Below, one piece after another: positions 6,011 through 11,985 of a stretch of DNA of 20,152 nt. The translations under genes and the position numbers were made by a program. A model generated the notes under the pieces. It worked only from the letters and a program-made list of their open reading frames with translations. It had not been told where the DNA came from and did no database searches. The stretch comes from an uncultured Carnobacteriaceae bacterium (GTDB lineage Bacteria; Bacillota; Bacilli; Lactobacillales; Aerococcaceae). Where the stretch lies: assembly GCA_938039195.1 (NCBI GenBank), contig CALHVK010000148.1, forward strand, positions 1 through 20,152, written 5' to 3'. Each line of letters begins with the position of its first letter. Positions within the stretch are counted from its first letter, which is position 1.

Positions 6011-6655
6011 TTATTTCCCGGGAGTTTTTGAATCTAAGCCCCAAGATTGTTCAAGAATAGGTCTTATTGTTGTGACAGTATCCTCTGTTCCTTCCAGTAA
6101 AACGTCATATACTTTTTCGTCTCTTTGGAAAACCCATTGGAACAAGTATTTGCCATCTTTCAATTGAATTTTAATAAGGAAAGCATCCTCGCCAGCAAAT
6201 TTTGTATTTTCCTTTTGCGTTTTTTCGACTTTAGGATTGTATTGCCAGCCTTCATACAAGCGGTTAGCTAGTAACTCAGCCCCAAAAGATTCGCCAGCGT
6301 TGACGGTTAATTGGTCTTTGCCATATCCATTGATCGTAATCATATTGTATGGATCTTTTGTGGCGTATTGGAATTGAGGGCCACCGTTTGGATCTTTGTA
6401 TTCTACCCAGTCTTTAGGAACGTTGAAATAACCGACATCCCCGCGGCCTACACGGTGAGTGTCAGCCAGTGAGACTTCTTTTGCTTCAGAAGTTCCAGTC
6501 GTTGTTGTAGGAGCTGTTGTAGTTGTTACAGTTGTAGTTACTTCTGTTGTTGGAGTCGCAGTTGTTTCGGGCGCATTCTTTTTGTCGTTCCCGCAAGCCG
6601 CTACTATTAGTGCAGACAGGATAGTAACAGAAGTTAATAAAATTTTATTTTTCAT
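6011..6655 (-). CDS. Lipoprotein G, promoter-proximal copy of the tandem array
   Basis: The 214-residue protein has lipobox VAAC (Cys21), followed by GNDKKN where the others have GNGEKK. The linker is very Thr-rich (TTEVTTTVTTTTAPTTTTG). The domain opens GRGDVGYFNVPKDW, with Phe replacing Val or Ile, and ends EQSWGLDSKTPGK. FAGEDAFLIK places it with copies B, C and F. The ribosome binding site GGGAGG is stronger and different from the AAGGAGA of the other copies. It is the first gene of the array, divergent from the small membrane protein at 6833, and is followed after 33 bp by F. Confidence 0.88.
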   Translation of the reverse strand: MKNKILLTSVTILSALIVAACGNDKKNAPETTATPTTEVTTTVTTTTAPTTTTGTSEAKEVSLADTHRVGRGDVGYFNVPKDWVEYKDPNGGPQFQYATKDPYNMITINGYGKDQLTVNAGESFGAELLANRLYEGWQYNPKVEKTQKENTKFAGEDAFLIKIQLKDGKYLFQWVFQRDEKVYDVLLEGTEDTVTTIRPILEQSWGLDSKTPGK

Positions 6656-6684
6656 AAAACCCTCCCAAATGTACTTTTGTTATT

Positions 6685-6713
6685 ATTTTATCATGTTCCA
6701 AATAATATTAAAA
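6685..6713 (-). promoter_or_regulatory. Promoter of the lipoprotein G-F unit
   Basis: On the minus strand, TTTTAA (6708-6713), a 17-bp spacer ending in CATGA, and TAAAAT (6685-6690). The extended -10 is the same as that of lipoprotein A; the -35 is weak. Confidence 0.5.
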
Positions 6714-6747
6714 GAAGCGGTAGAAAGGGATTAATTGTAAGTTTATA

Positions 6748-6776
6748 TTGTCTTTTTGTATTGGAGGAGAGATAAT
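6748..6776 (+). promoter_or_regulatory. Promoter for the small membrane protein and Nudix genes
   Basis: TTGTCT (6748-6753), a 17-bp spacer and GATAAT (6771-6776). It lies about 57 bp before the ATG at 6833 and is divergent from the lipoprotein G promoter. Confidence 0.55.
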
Positions 6777-6832
6777 AGTAGTGAATTAAGGCTGAAAGCA
6801 TGGTAGTTTCAGCTAAATCTGAGGTGAGGAAA

Positions 6833-7054
6833 ATGTTATTATTAAAAATAATCCTACTCGCACTAGGAATCACATTCTCAACTTTTGGATATCTCATCGT
6901 ATTCAAAAAGAAGTTTGGGCTTATCAATGATTTTGAAGCTCGTAAGAAGGTAGGGAGTCAAACGGATGCAGATGCGATTCGTGTTGGCAAGATTGCGTTA
7001 ACCTTAGGTGTTGGATTACTTGTACTATTTGTGTTATTAATGATATTTACGTAG
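6833..7054 (+). CDS. Small two-TM membrane protein
   Basis: The 73-residue protein has a hydrophobic N-terminal segment (about residues 2-22), a short charged middle (FKKKFGLINDFEARKKVGSQTDADAIRVGK), and a second hydrophobic segment to the C-terminus. The start at 6833 is preferred over the upstream ATG at 6800 because GAGGTGAGG stands just before it and because the membrane segment then begins at once. The middle region resembles that of small uncharacterised Gram-positive membrane proteins of the DUF3784 kind; I am not certain of the family. The Nudix gene follows after about 25 bp and is probably co-transcribed. Confidence 0.7.
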   Translation: MLLLKIILLALGITFSTFGYLIVFKKKFGLINDFEARKKVGSQTDADAIRVGKIALTLGVGLLVLFVLLMIFT

Positions 7055-7076
7055 AGAAATACTGTAGAAAGAGAGC

Positions 7077-7604
7077 TTGGCCGTGAAGGAATTAGCATTA
7101 ACATTAGAAGATACGCAGTGGGAGAAGACGGAGATTACGCATGTTCGACACGTTGCTCGTGCGATTGTTGTGGACGAGGAAGGTTTTTTCTACTTTGTCC
7201 GAGTTTGTAGAGACGATATTTTCGGCAACGGAGCTTTTATCGAAACAGCTGGCGGTGGCGTAGAAGTTGGCGAGACACCTGAAGAGGCAATTCATCGCGA
7301 GTTGAAGGAAGAGCTCGGCGTTAGTGTAGAGGTGCTGTGCAAGATTGGCACGGTTAGTGATTACTACAATCAGATTCACCGTCATAATGTGAACCACTAT
7401 TTCCTCTGCCGGGTGACCAGTTTTGGGAAAACAGAGATGACTCCAAAAGAACTAGAGGAGTTCGAGTTGTCGACGTTGAAACTCACTTATGAAGAAGCCG
7501 TCGAAGAATATAAACGATGTGCGGCGAAACCGTGGGGAGTCCTCTTAGCAAACCGCGAATTACCGGTTCTAGAGTGGGCAAATCAGTGGTTAGCTTCTGA
7601 ATAG
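7077..7604 (+). CDS. Nudix hydrolase
   Basis: The 175-residue product contains a perfect Nudix box at residues 60-82: G60, five residues, E66, seven residues, then R74-E75-L-K-E78-E79-L-G81-V. The EExxE residues bind the metal that supports hydrolysis of a nucleoside diphosphate linked to another moiety. The substrate cannot be told. The open frame begins with TTG 7077, but GTG 7083 is a reasonable alternative because AGAGAG lies about seven bases before it; either choice changes only two residues. It ends ten bases before a strong terminator. Confidence 0.85.
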   Translation: MAVKELALTLEDTQWEKTEITHVRHVARAIVVDEEGFFYFVRVCRDDIFGNGAFIETAGGGVEVGETPEEAIHRELKEELGVSVEVLCKIGTVSDYYNQIHRHNVNHYFLCRVTSFGKTEMTPKELEEFELSTLKLTYEEAVEEYKRCAAKPWGVLLANRELPVLEWANQWLASE

Positions 7605-7613
7605 AAAATATTA

Positions 7614-7647
7614 GACCTGGCAGAAATGCCAGGTCTTTCTTTTTTTA
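7614..7647 (+). terminator. Terminator after the Nudix gene
   Basis: GACCTGGCA (7614-7622), a GAAA tetraloop and TGCCAGGTC (7627-7635) form a perfect stem, followed by TTTCTTTTTTT. A near copy lies at 8399. Confidence 0.9.
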
Positions 7648-7699
7648 TAAAAGACACATTGAGAAAAAATAACGTAATTAAATGATGAGAGGAGGGTAA

Positions 7700-7728
7700 A
7701 TGAAATTGTGGCTAAATTATGGTACAAT
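7700..7728 (+). promoter_or_regulatory. Extended -10 promoter of the toxin-antitoxin operon
   Basis: The extended -10 TGGTACAAT ends at 7728 (TG at 7720-7721, TACAAT at 7723-7728). ATGAAA at 7700-7705 could serve as a weak -35 with a 17-bp spacer. The antitoxin ATG is 30 bp downstream. Confidence 0.6.
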
Positions 7729-7757
7729 TAAGTCATAAAATAAAAGGAGGAATGAAT

Positions 7758-8015
7758 ATGAAAATTATTCCGATGAGAGATTTAAAAAACACAGTTGAAG
7801 TAGAAAAACAATGCAAAGAAGAGCAAGGCCCTATTTTTGTAACTAAAAATGGGTATGGGAGATTAGTCGTGATGGATATCGAATATTATGAAAGCACGAT
7901 TCAAAAAATGGAAGAAGCTCGCTTATTAATTGAAGCACTTGAAGATGTCGAAGAAGGTCGTGTGCTAGATGGAAAAGAGGCGCTTCTAAAATTGAGGGAG
8001 AAGTATGGAATATGA
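7758..8015 (+). CDS. Phd/YefM-family antitoxin
   Basis: The 85-residue product begins MKIIPMRDLKNT, followed by GPIFVTKNGYGRLVVMDIEYYE, the typical N-terminal DNA-binding part of type II antitoxins of the Phd/YefM family. The rest is a charged helical tail (ALEDVEEGRVLDGKEALLKLREKYGI) that would wrap the toxin. ATG 7758 is chosen because AAAGGAGG (7743-7750) lies seven bases before it; ATG 7752 is too close and ATG 7719 lies upstream of that RBS. It overlaps the toxin gene by 11 bp, the usual antitoxin-first order. The N-terminal domain probably represses its own promoter at 7700-7728. Confidence 0.87.
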   Translation: MKIIPMRDLKNTVEVEKQCKEEQGPIFVTKNGYGRLVVMDIEYYESTIQKMEEARLLIEALEDVEEGRVLDGKEALLKLREKYGI

Positions 8016-8364
8016 GTTTGAACTAACCGAAAAAGCGAATAATGATATTGAAGGAATTCTCTATTATCTTTCCAAGAGATTAATGACTCCACAATCAGCC
8101 GCTCATTTTATGGATGCACTGACGAAAGGGTTCAATCGGATTTGTACATTTCCTGAGAGTGGAGAAGTTTTAGAAAACAAATTTGTTCCAACAGATTTGA
8201 TTCGAAAGGCTCTGATTGGAAGGTATGTTATTTATTACCTCATTATGAAGAGGAAAAAGAAAATTCTGATATTGAGGGTGTCTCATGAATTAAGAGACGT
8301 GACAAATATTCTTCAACATACAAATTTTAATATCGAAGAATCTAGTTCAATGCTCTTAGTTTAG
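8005..8364 (+). CDS. RelE/ParE-family type II toxin
   Basis: The 119-residue product begins YEFELTEKANNDIEGILYYLSKRLMTPQSAAHFMDAL and continues with FPESGEVLEN, IRKALIGRYVIYYLI and KKILILRVSHELRD, which is the ParE/RelE layout (helical hairpin, then a beta-sheet with the Arg-Tyr strand and a C-terminal strand). ParE-type members poison DNA gyrase and RelE-type members cleave mRNA on the ribosome; the sequence does not settle which applies. A tail of about 15 residues after the core (NIEESSSMLLV) makes it somewhat longer than usual. GAGGGAG precedes the ATG at 8005, inside the antitoxin gene. Confidence 0.83.
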   Translation: MEYEFELTEKANNDIEGILYYLSKRLMTPQSAAHFMDALTKGFNRICTFPESGEVLENKFVPTDLIRKALIGRYVIYYLIMKRKKKILILRVSHELRDVTNILQHTNFNIEESSSMLLV

Positions 8365-8398
8365 CAAATCATAGAGTTGAATTAGGGATAACGTAAGA

Positions 8399-8426
8399 GA
8401 CCTGGCAGAAATGTCAGGTCTTTTTC
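8399..8426 (+). terminator. Terminator after the toxin-antitoxin operon, near copy of the one at 7614
   Basis: GACCTGGCA (8399-8407), a GAAA loop and TGTCAGGTC (8412-8420), with one G-T wobble, followed by TTTTT. It differs from the terminator at 7614-7635 by a single base over 22. Confidence 0.85.
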
Positions 8427-8489
8427 TGTTAGTGATATACCCTATACGTTTTTTTCACCAGAAAGGACGAAATTTAAATAAAAACTCTA

Positions 8490-8518
8490 TTGTATTCAGG
8501 ATGAAGGAGGGCTATACT
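8490..8518 (+). promoter_or_regulatory. Promoter of the lipoprotein nuclease gene
   Basis: TTGTAT (8490-8495), a 17-bp spacer and TATACT (8513-8518), about 48 bp before the GTG start. Confidence 0.65.
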
Positions 8519-8566
8519 AAATCTAGTTAGTGTGGTTTTTAACAAAGTAAATTAGGGGGAATTAGG

Positions 8567-9586
8567 GTGAAGATTCAATCGAATTGGAAATTGGGGTTAT
8601 TAGTAGTCGCTTGCGTTTCTTTAGCAGCGTGTGGGGGACACAAAGAAGAGTCGACGGCGACAACAGTTACAACAGAGTCGGTAGCGAAAGTCACAACAGT
8701 TGAAACGACGACAGTGGCACCTGCGAAGTTGCCAGATTCGTTACTTCCGTTTAAGAAGGAAAAACAATTGGTTTTGGGAGACCTTGATAAATTAGAGCGT
8801 TCGACATCAGCTCATATTCAACTGAATATCAAAGATAAGCCGAAAGCAAAAAGAGAACCGAAAATCAGTGTAGATCCAGTTGGTTGGCATAATTATAAGA
8901 TGCCAATTGATGATTCAGGAAGTGGGAAAGAAGCTTGGTTGATGAATCGTGGACATTTAGTCGGATACCAATTTAGCGGACTTGATAATGAGTTACGGAA
9001 TTTAACACCAATGACAGCCCTATTAAATACAGGCAGTTTGTCCGATAAGGATTCCGCAAACCAAACAGCGATGCTTTTCTATGAGAACAGCCTCTCTGAT
9101 TGGATTAATGCGCATCCGAATGATTGGTTGGATTATAAAGTGACGCCAATTTATGAGGGGGATGAACTGATCCCTCGAAAAATTGAGTTGCAGTATGCGG
9201 GAATAAAGAGCGATGGAACCCTTATGAAAATTTCTTTTGGAACCAAACAAGAGAACATTGATAAAGATGGCGTGACTCATGTGACTCTGGATAACACTTC
9301 GCCCAATGCAAAAATCGACTATGCGACAGGAAATGCGGAACCGTTATTTGCTAAGAAAAAAGTAGAAACAACAGTTGCCCAGACTGAAGCGGTCACCGAA
9401 ACGACGGTAAATCAAGAAGAATATCGCACAGTGTATGTAGCCAAAAAAGGAAAATCGGATGTGTATTGGTATGTGAAAGAAAATATGCCATCGAATACAA
9501 ACTGGGGAAATGTTGTGGAAATGACAGAAGCTCAGGCGAAACGCTTAGGGAAACGGCATAGTTCTAAAGAACACTATAGACCATAA
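8567..9586 (+). CDS. Surface lipoprotein DNA/RNA non-specific endonuclease (EndA/NucA-like) with extra C-terminal domain
   Basis: This 339-residue protein starts at GTG 8567 after AGGGGG. Lipobox LAAC gives Cys22, so the enzyme should sit on the outer membrane face. A Thr-rich linker (about 30-52) is followed by the nuclease domain (about 58-250) with the beta-beta-alpha metal motif NRGH: His130 is the likely general base, and Asn145 and Asn154 have the nine-residue spacing of the asparagine pair in pneumococcal EndA. Asn replaces Asp in DRGH, a variation known in related nucleases, so activity is still expected. A second Thr-rich linker (about 267-281) leads to a C-terminal module (YRTVYVAKKGKSDVYWY... 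to ...KRHSSKE). Probable roles are nutrient scavenging, biofilm DNA degradation or DNA uptake. A terminator follows. Confidence 0.88.
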   Translation: MKIQSNWKLGLLVVACVSLAACGGHKEESTATTVTTESVAKVTTVETTTVAPAKLPDSLLPFKKEKQLVLGDLDKLERSTSAHIQLNIKDKPKAKREPKISVDPVGWHNYKMPIDDSGSGKEAWLMNRGHLVGYQFSGLDNELRNLTPMTALLNTGSLSDKDSANQTAMLFYENSLSDWINAHPNDWLDYKVTPIYEGDELIPRKIELQYAGIKSDGTLMKISFGTKQENIDKDGVTHVTLDNTSPNAKIDYATGNAEPLFAKKKVETTVAQTEAVTETTVNQEEYRTVYVAKKGKSDVYWYVKENMPSNTNWGNVVEMTEAQAKRLGKRHSSKEHYRP

Positions 9587-9592
9587 GTAAGA

Positions 9593-9625
9593 GGAGCACC
9601 ACACGATTTGTGTGGTGCTCCTTTC
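9593..9625. terminator. Terminator between the convergent nuclease and niaR genes
   Basis: GGAGCACCACAC (9593-9604) and GTGTGGTGCTCC (9610-9621) form a perfect 12-bp stem with loop GATTT. It is followed by TTTCATTT on the plus side. The minus-strand tail is less T-rich, so it serves mainly the nuclease gene. Confidence 0.85.
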
Positions 9626-9627
9626 AT

Positions 9628-10146
9628 TTAATCTTCTTTCACTAAATACCCTAATTGTTCGAGGGCGTTTTCGATATAGTCGAGATCTTGTTGGTTCTCA
9701 GCTTCTACCAGATGATAATGCACACCGTCTGTTAAAGAAGACAGTGGGCGGAAGTCCGCTTGATGGATTTGCTCCAAGAAGTGCTGAACGTCACGGCGAC
9801 AGGTCAGTTTCACGAGCGTTTGGATTTCGCCATAGACTGGGTGGTCGATTTGAATGTTTTGCACACGACCTCCATTATCGACAATCGCCAGCAGTTCACT
9901 TTCGATTGCCTTGGTATCATGTTTGACCTTAAAGAGGCGATGAACGTACGGCGAACTCTCTTGCTCCTTGTAGACATATCCGCGGTTAGTCGATAAAATC
10001 GTTGCCCCGTCAGCGCGAAGAAGCGCGATATCTTGTACGATAATTTGTCGTGTCACGTGGAAATGATCCGCCAGGCTTTGACCGTTGAGTGGCTTTGGCG
10101 CGTTTTTCAGCAGTTTCAGTAATTCAGCTTTTCGTTCTTTTGGCAT
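9628..10146 (-). CDS. niaR: Niacin-responsive transcriptional repressor NiaR (HTH plus 3H domain)
   Basis: The 172-residue protein has an N-terminal HTH_11-type winged helix (about 3-58: KAELLKLLKN...SLADHFHVTRQIIVQDIALLRADG...STNRGYVY) and a C-terminal 3H domain. His76, Glu84, His143 and His145 match in spacing the metal site I recall for the Thermotoga family member TM1602 (His79, Glu87, His144, His146). NiaR senses nicotinic acid and represses NAD precursor uptake and synthesis genes in Firmicutes. It lies 12 bp after niaX on the same strand with RBS AGAGGA in the gap, so they form one operon and the regulator is likely autoregulated through the niaX promoter. Confidence 0.9.
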   Translation of the reverse strand: MPKERKAELLKLLKNAPKPLNGQSLADHFHVTRQIIVQDIALLRADGATILSTNRGYVYKEQESSPYVHRLFKVKHDTKAIESELLAIVDNGGRVQNIQIDHPVYGEIQTLVKLTCRRDVQHFLEQIHQADFRPLSSLTDGVHYHLVEAENQQDLDYIENALEQLGYLVKED

Positions 10147-10158
10147 AGTTTTCCTCTT

Positions 10159-10680
10159 TTAACGTCTTTTTTGTAGAACTTTATACACCGCTAGTGCTAA
10201 TTCATAGTCTACCATACTGTGAATCACTGTACCAAATCCGACTAGAACGAAGAGTACGTAAAACATGCTTTGAAGATCCGTCCCTGAAACCGAGTAGAAA
10301 AGTAGGCAGGCTAATACTTCGCCGACTGCGTGAATGAGCGCCGATACGAAGTTGAAAATCCATGAGGCTTTGCGGTTTTCTAGTGTCTTTGGATATTTCT
10401 GTAGGAAAAAGGCTCCAAGTGTCGCAAAGAGAATATGCGATAGCGCGCGGAAAACGATGACGAGTGGGTACGCTCCGGAAATAAAGAAGCCATACGATGA
10501 TCCTAGGACGACGAAGATGGCCATCCACGGATTAATAAACATTGCAATAAAAATCGCAACGTGGCTTCCGAGTGTATACGAAGCAGGTGGAATCACCAAT
10601 TTTAGAGGCATCGCTATCGGAATGAAGATGGCGATTGCGGTTAATAGTGCGGTTAGTGTCATAAAACGAACATTTTTCAT
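10159..10680 (-). CDS. niaX: Niacin ECF transporter substrate-binding (S) component NiaX
   Basis: The 173-residue membrane protein has about five to six hydrophobic segments, as expected for an S component of an energy-coupling factor transporter. Near the N-terminus is MPLKLVIPPASYTLGSHVAIFIAMF (written here in part: PPASYTLGSHVAIF), with the ASYTLGSH pattern I associate with NiaX proteins. The partners EcfA, EcfA' and EcfT are not in this window and would be the shared module encoded elsewhere. Being in an operon with niaR and preceded by two palindromes supports niacin as the substrate. The ribosome binding site is AAGGGAGAG, about ten bases from the ATG. Confidence 0.85.
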   Translation of the reverse strand: MKNVRFMTLTALLTAIAIFIPIAMPLKLVIPPASYTLGSHVAIFIAMFINPWMAIFVVLGSSYGFFISGAYPLVIVFRALSHILFATLGAFFLQKYPKTLENRKASWIFNFVSALIHAVGEVLACLLFYSVSGTDLQSMFYVLFVLVGFGTVIHSMVDYELALAVYKVLQKRR

Positions 10681-10703
10681 CAGAATAAAACTCTCCCTTT
10701 CCT

Positions 10704-10719
10704 TACTGTATATACAGTA
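10704..10719 (-). promoter_or_regulatory. Probable NiaR operator 1 (perfect palindrome)
   Basis: TACTGTATATACAGTA is a perfect 16-bp palindrome touching the downstream edge of the niaX -10. Assignment to NiaR rests on position and operon content, not on a checked consensus. Confidence 0.7.
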
Positions 10720-10747
10720 GTATAGTTCTGTGTATACAATAAATCAA
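10719..10747 (-). promoter_or_regulatory. Promoter of niaX-niaR
   Basis: On the minus strand, TTGATT (10742-10747), a 17-bp spacer and TATACT (10719-10724). The whole spacer is filled by operator 2, and operator 1 begins at the end of the -10. Confidence 0.72.
10726..10741 (-). promoter_or_regulatory. Probable NiaR operator 2 (imperfect palindrome)
   Basis: TTCTGTGTATACAATA matches operator 1 at 13 of 16 positions. It starts exactly 22 bp from operator 1, about two helical turns, and lies within the promoter spacer. Confidence 0.6.
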
Positions 10748-10831
10748 TAGCCAAAACTCACTTTACAAAAATAAATGAAAAAGAGCCTTGATAAGAGCTT
10801 CGTTTTCGCTCATAATCCGCTCGCTGTTCGC

Positions 10832-10860
10832 TTGATTCTATAAGATAGTGCCATTACAAT
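10832..10860 (+). promoter_or_regulatory. Promoter of the Fic gene
   Basis: TTGATT (10832-10837), a 17-bp spacer and TACAAT (10855-10860), about 24 bp before the start codon. Confidence 0.7.
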
Positions 10861-10883
10861 TAAAGAAAAGAGAGGTGTGAAAG

Positions 10884-11879
10884 ATGCAACCGAATTTTCA
10901 AATTACCGAAAAGATGTTAGTGCTAGTGCATCATATTGCAGAACTCCTGACAAAATATTCCATTGAGAGACGTCCACTATTATTGCGCAAGGAAAACCGA
11001 ATCCGCTCGATTCAATCCTCGTTAGCGATTGAAAATAATAGTCTGACGTTAGAACAAGTGACGGATATTATCGAAGGCCGAAGAGTTCTAGGACCGCCAA
11101 AGGATATTCATGAAGTCCAAAATGCGTATGAGGCGTACGAGCATGTATTTTCAATGGACCCGTATAGAGTAGAAGATTTCTTAGAGGCGCACCGTCTGTT
11201 GACGCATGGCCTTGTAAAGCATCCAGGGCAGTTTCGATTAAGAGATGTGGGCGTTTATGATACGAGTGGACGAGTGGTTCACATAGGAGCACGTCCGCAG
11301 TTTGTTACAAGTCTCGTGGAAGAGTTATTCTCGTGGGCTAAGAACAGCGATTTGCTCGATTTAGTAAAATCCTGTCTCGTTCATTTTGAATTAGAGATGA
11401 TACATCCTTTTGAAGATGGAAATGGTCGCATGGGACGATTGTGGCAAAGTTTAATTTTGAGTCGATGGAATCCGCTATTCGAATGGCTTCCGATTGAGTC
11501 GGTGATTCATACACATCAACAAGGCTACTATGATGCGCTCGCTATCAGTAACCAGGAAAATGATGCAACTGTCTTTGTCGAATTCATGCTTGAAGTGATT
11601 TTAGAAACGTTTGAAGAAGTGAAGGTAGCTGACCGCATCGAAGAAGAAAAGTCTGAGTATGTCGTCTTGCCAGCTTTAAAACCTAAAGAACGAGAAGTCT
11701 TTGAACAAGTAAAGGCGTATCTTGAACAGTATGGGAATATCGGTAATCAGCAAGCACAAGAACTCACAGGGCTGAGTGCTGCAACGGTCCGACGCTACTT
11801 ATCGTTGTTTGTCAAAGTCGGCTTACTGACTGCTAGCGGAAGTACAAAAGGAAAGTTATATTCATTAGTGTCTATTTAA
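10884..11879 (+). CDS. Fic-family protein (probable AMP transferase, class II) with C-terminal winged helix
   Basis: This 331-residue protein has a Fic core with HPFEDGNGRMGR at 174-185, where His174 is catalytic and the GNGR loop binds nucleotide. Upstream, SLAIEN at 46-51 fits the inhibitory [S/T]xxxE[G/N] motif, with Glu50 able to block the active site, so this is a self-inhibited class II enzyme. Residues of about 265-331 form a winged helix (NQQAQELTGLSAATVRRYLSLFVKVGLL). Related Fic proteins mostly transfer AMP to proteins or remove it. The target is unknown; no separate antitoxin gene is beside it, which agrees with the built-in inhibitor. GAGAGGTG precedes the ATG. Confidence 0.87.
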   Translation: MQPNFQITEKMLVLVHHIAELLTKYSIERRPLLLRKENRIRSIQSSLAIENNSLTLEQVTDIIEGRRVLGPPKDIHEVQNAYEAYEHVFSMDPYRVEDFLEAHRLLTHGLVKHPGQFRLRDVGVYDTSGRVVHIGARPQFVTSLVEELFSWAKNSDLLDLVKSCLVHFELEMIHPFEDGNGRMGRLWQSLILSRWNPLFEWLPIESVIHTHQQGYYDALAISNQENDATVFVEFMLEVILETFEEVKVADRIEEEKSEYVVLPALKPKEREVFEQVKAYLEQYGNIGNQQAQELTGLSAATVRRYLSLFVKVGLLTASGSTKGKLYSLVSI

Positions 11880-11921
11880 ATTTAGACAAAACAATATAAA
11901 AAGCCCTCTTTCAGTGTTCCC

Positions 11922-11950
11922 TTGAAAAAAACAGCGTTCTACTATACTAT
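11922..11950 (+). promoter_or_regulatory. Promoter of glmU
   Basis: TTGAAA (11922-11927), a 17-bp spacer and TACTAT (11945-11950). TATACT at 11943-11948 is an alternative -10 with a 15-bp spacer. Confidence 0.6.
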
Positions 11951-11985
11951 TAGAGGGTAGAAATTCAAAGAGCGAGGAGCTTATT

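Noticed and set aside
1917..6734. Plus-strand open frames opposite the lipoprotein linkers (for example 1917-2165, 3407-3682, 5790-6002, 6459-6734), rich in Val/Ala repeats and looking like membrane proteins
   Set aside because: They are the reverse complement of the Thr-rich linker codons and signal peptides, have no ribosome binding sites, and repeat only because the linkers repeat.
7719..7757. ATG 7719 as the antitoxin start
   Set aside because: It lies upstream of the AAAGGAGG ribosome binding site at 7743-7750 and overlaps the promoter -10 region; the ATG at 7758 is at the right distance.
8945..8960. Asn in place of Asp in the nuclease DRGH motif as an inactivating change
   Set aside because: Related nucleases with NRGH or NRCH are known, and the catalytic His130 and the following Asn pair are present, so activity is still expected.
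11903..11956. CCCTCT...AGAGGG arms between the Fic gene and glmU as a terminator or riboswitch
   Set aside because: The arms are only six bases with about 45 bases between them and span the glmU promoter; no T-tract follows.
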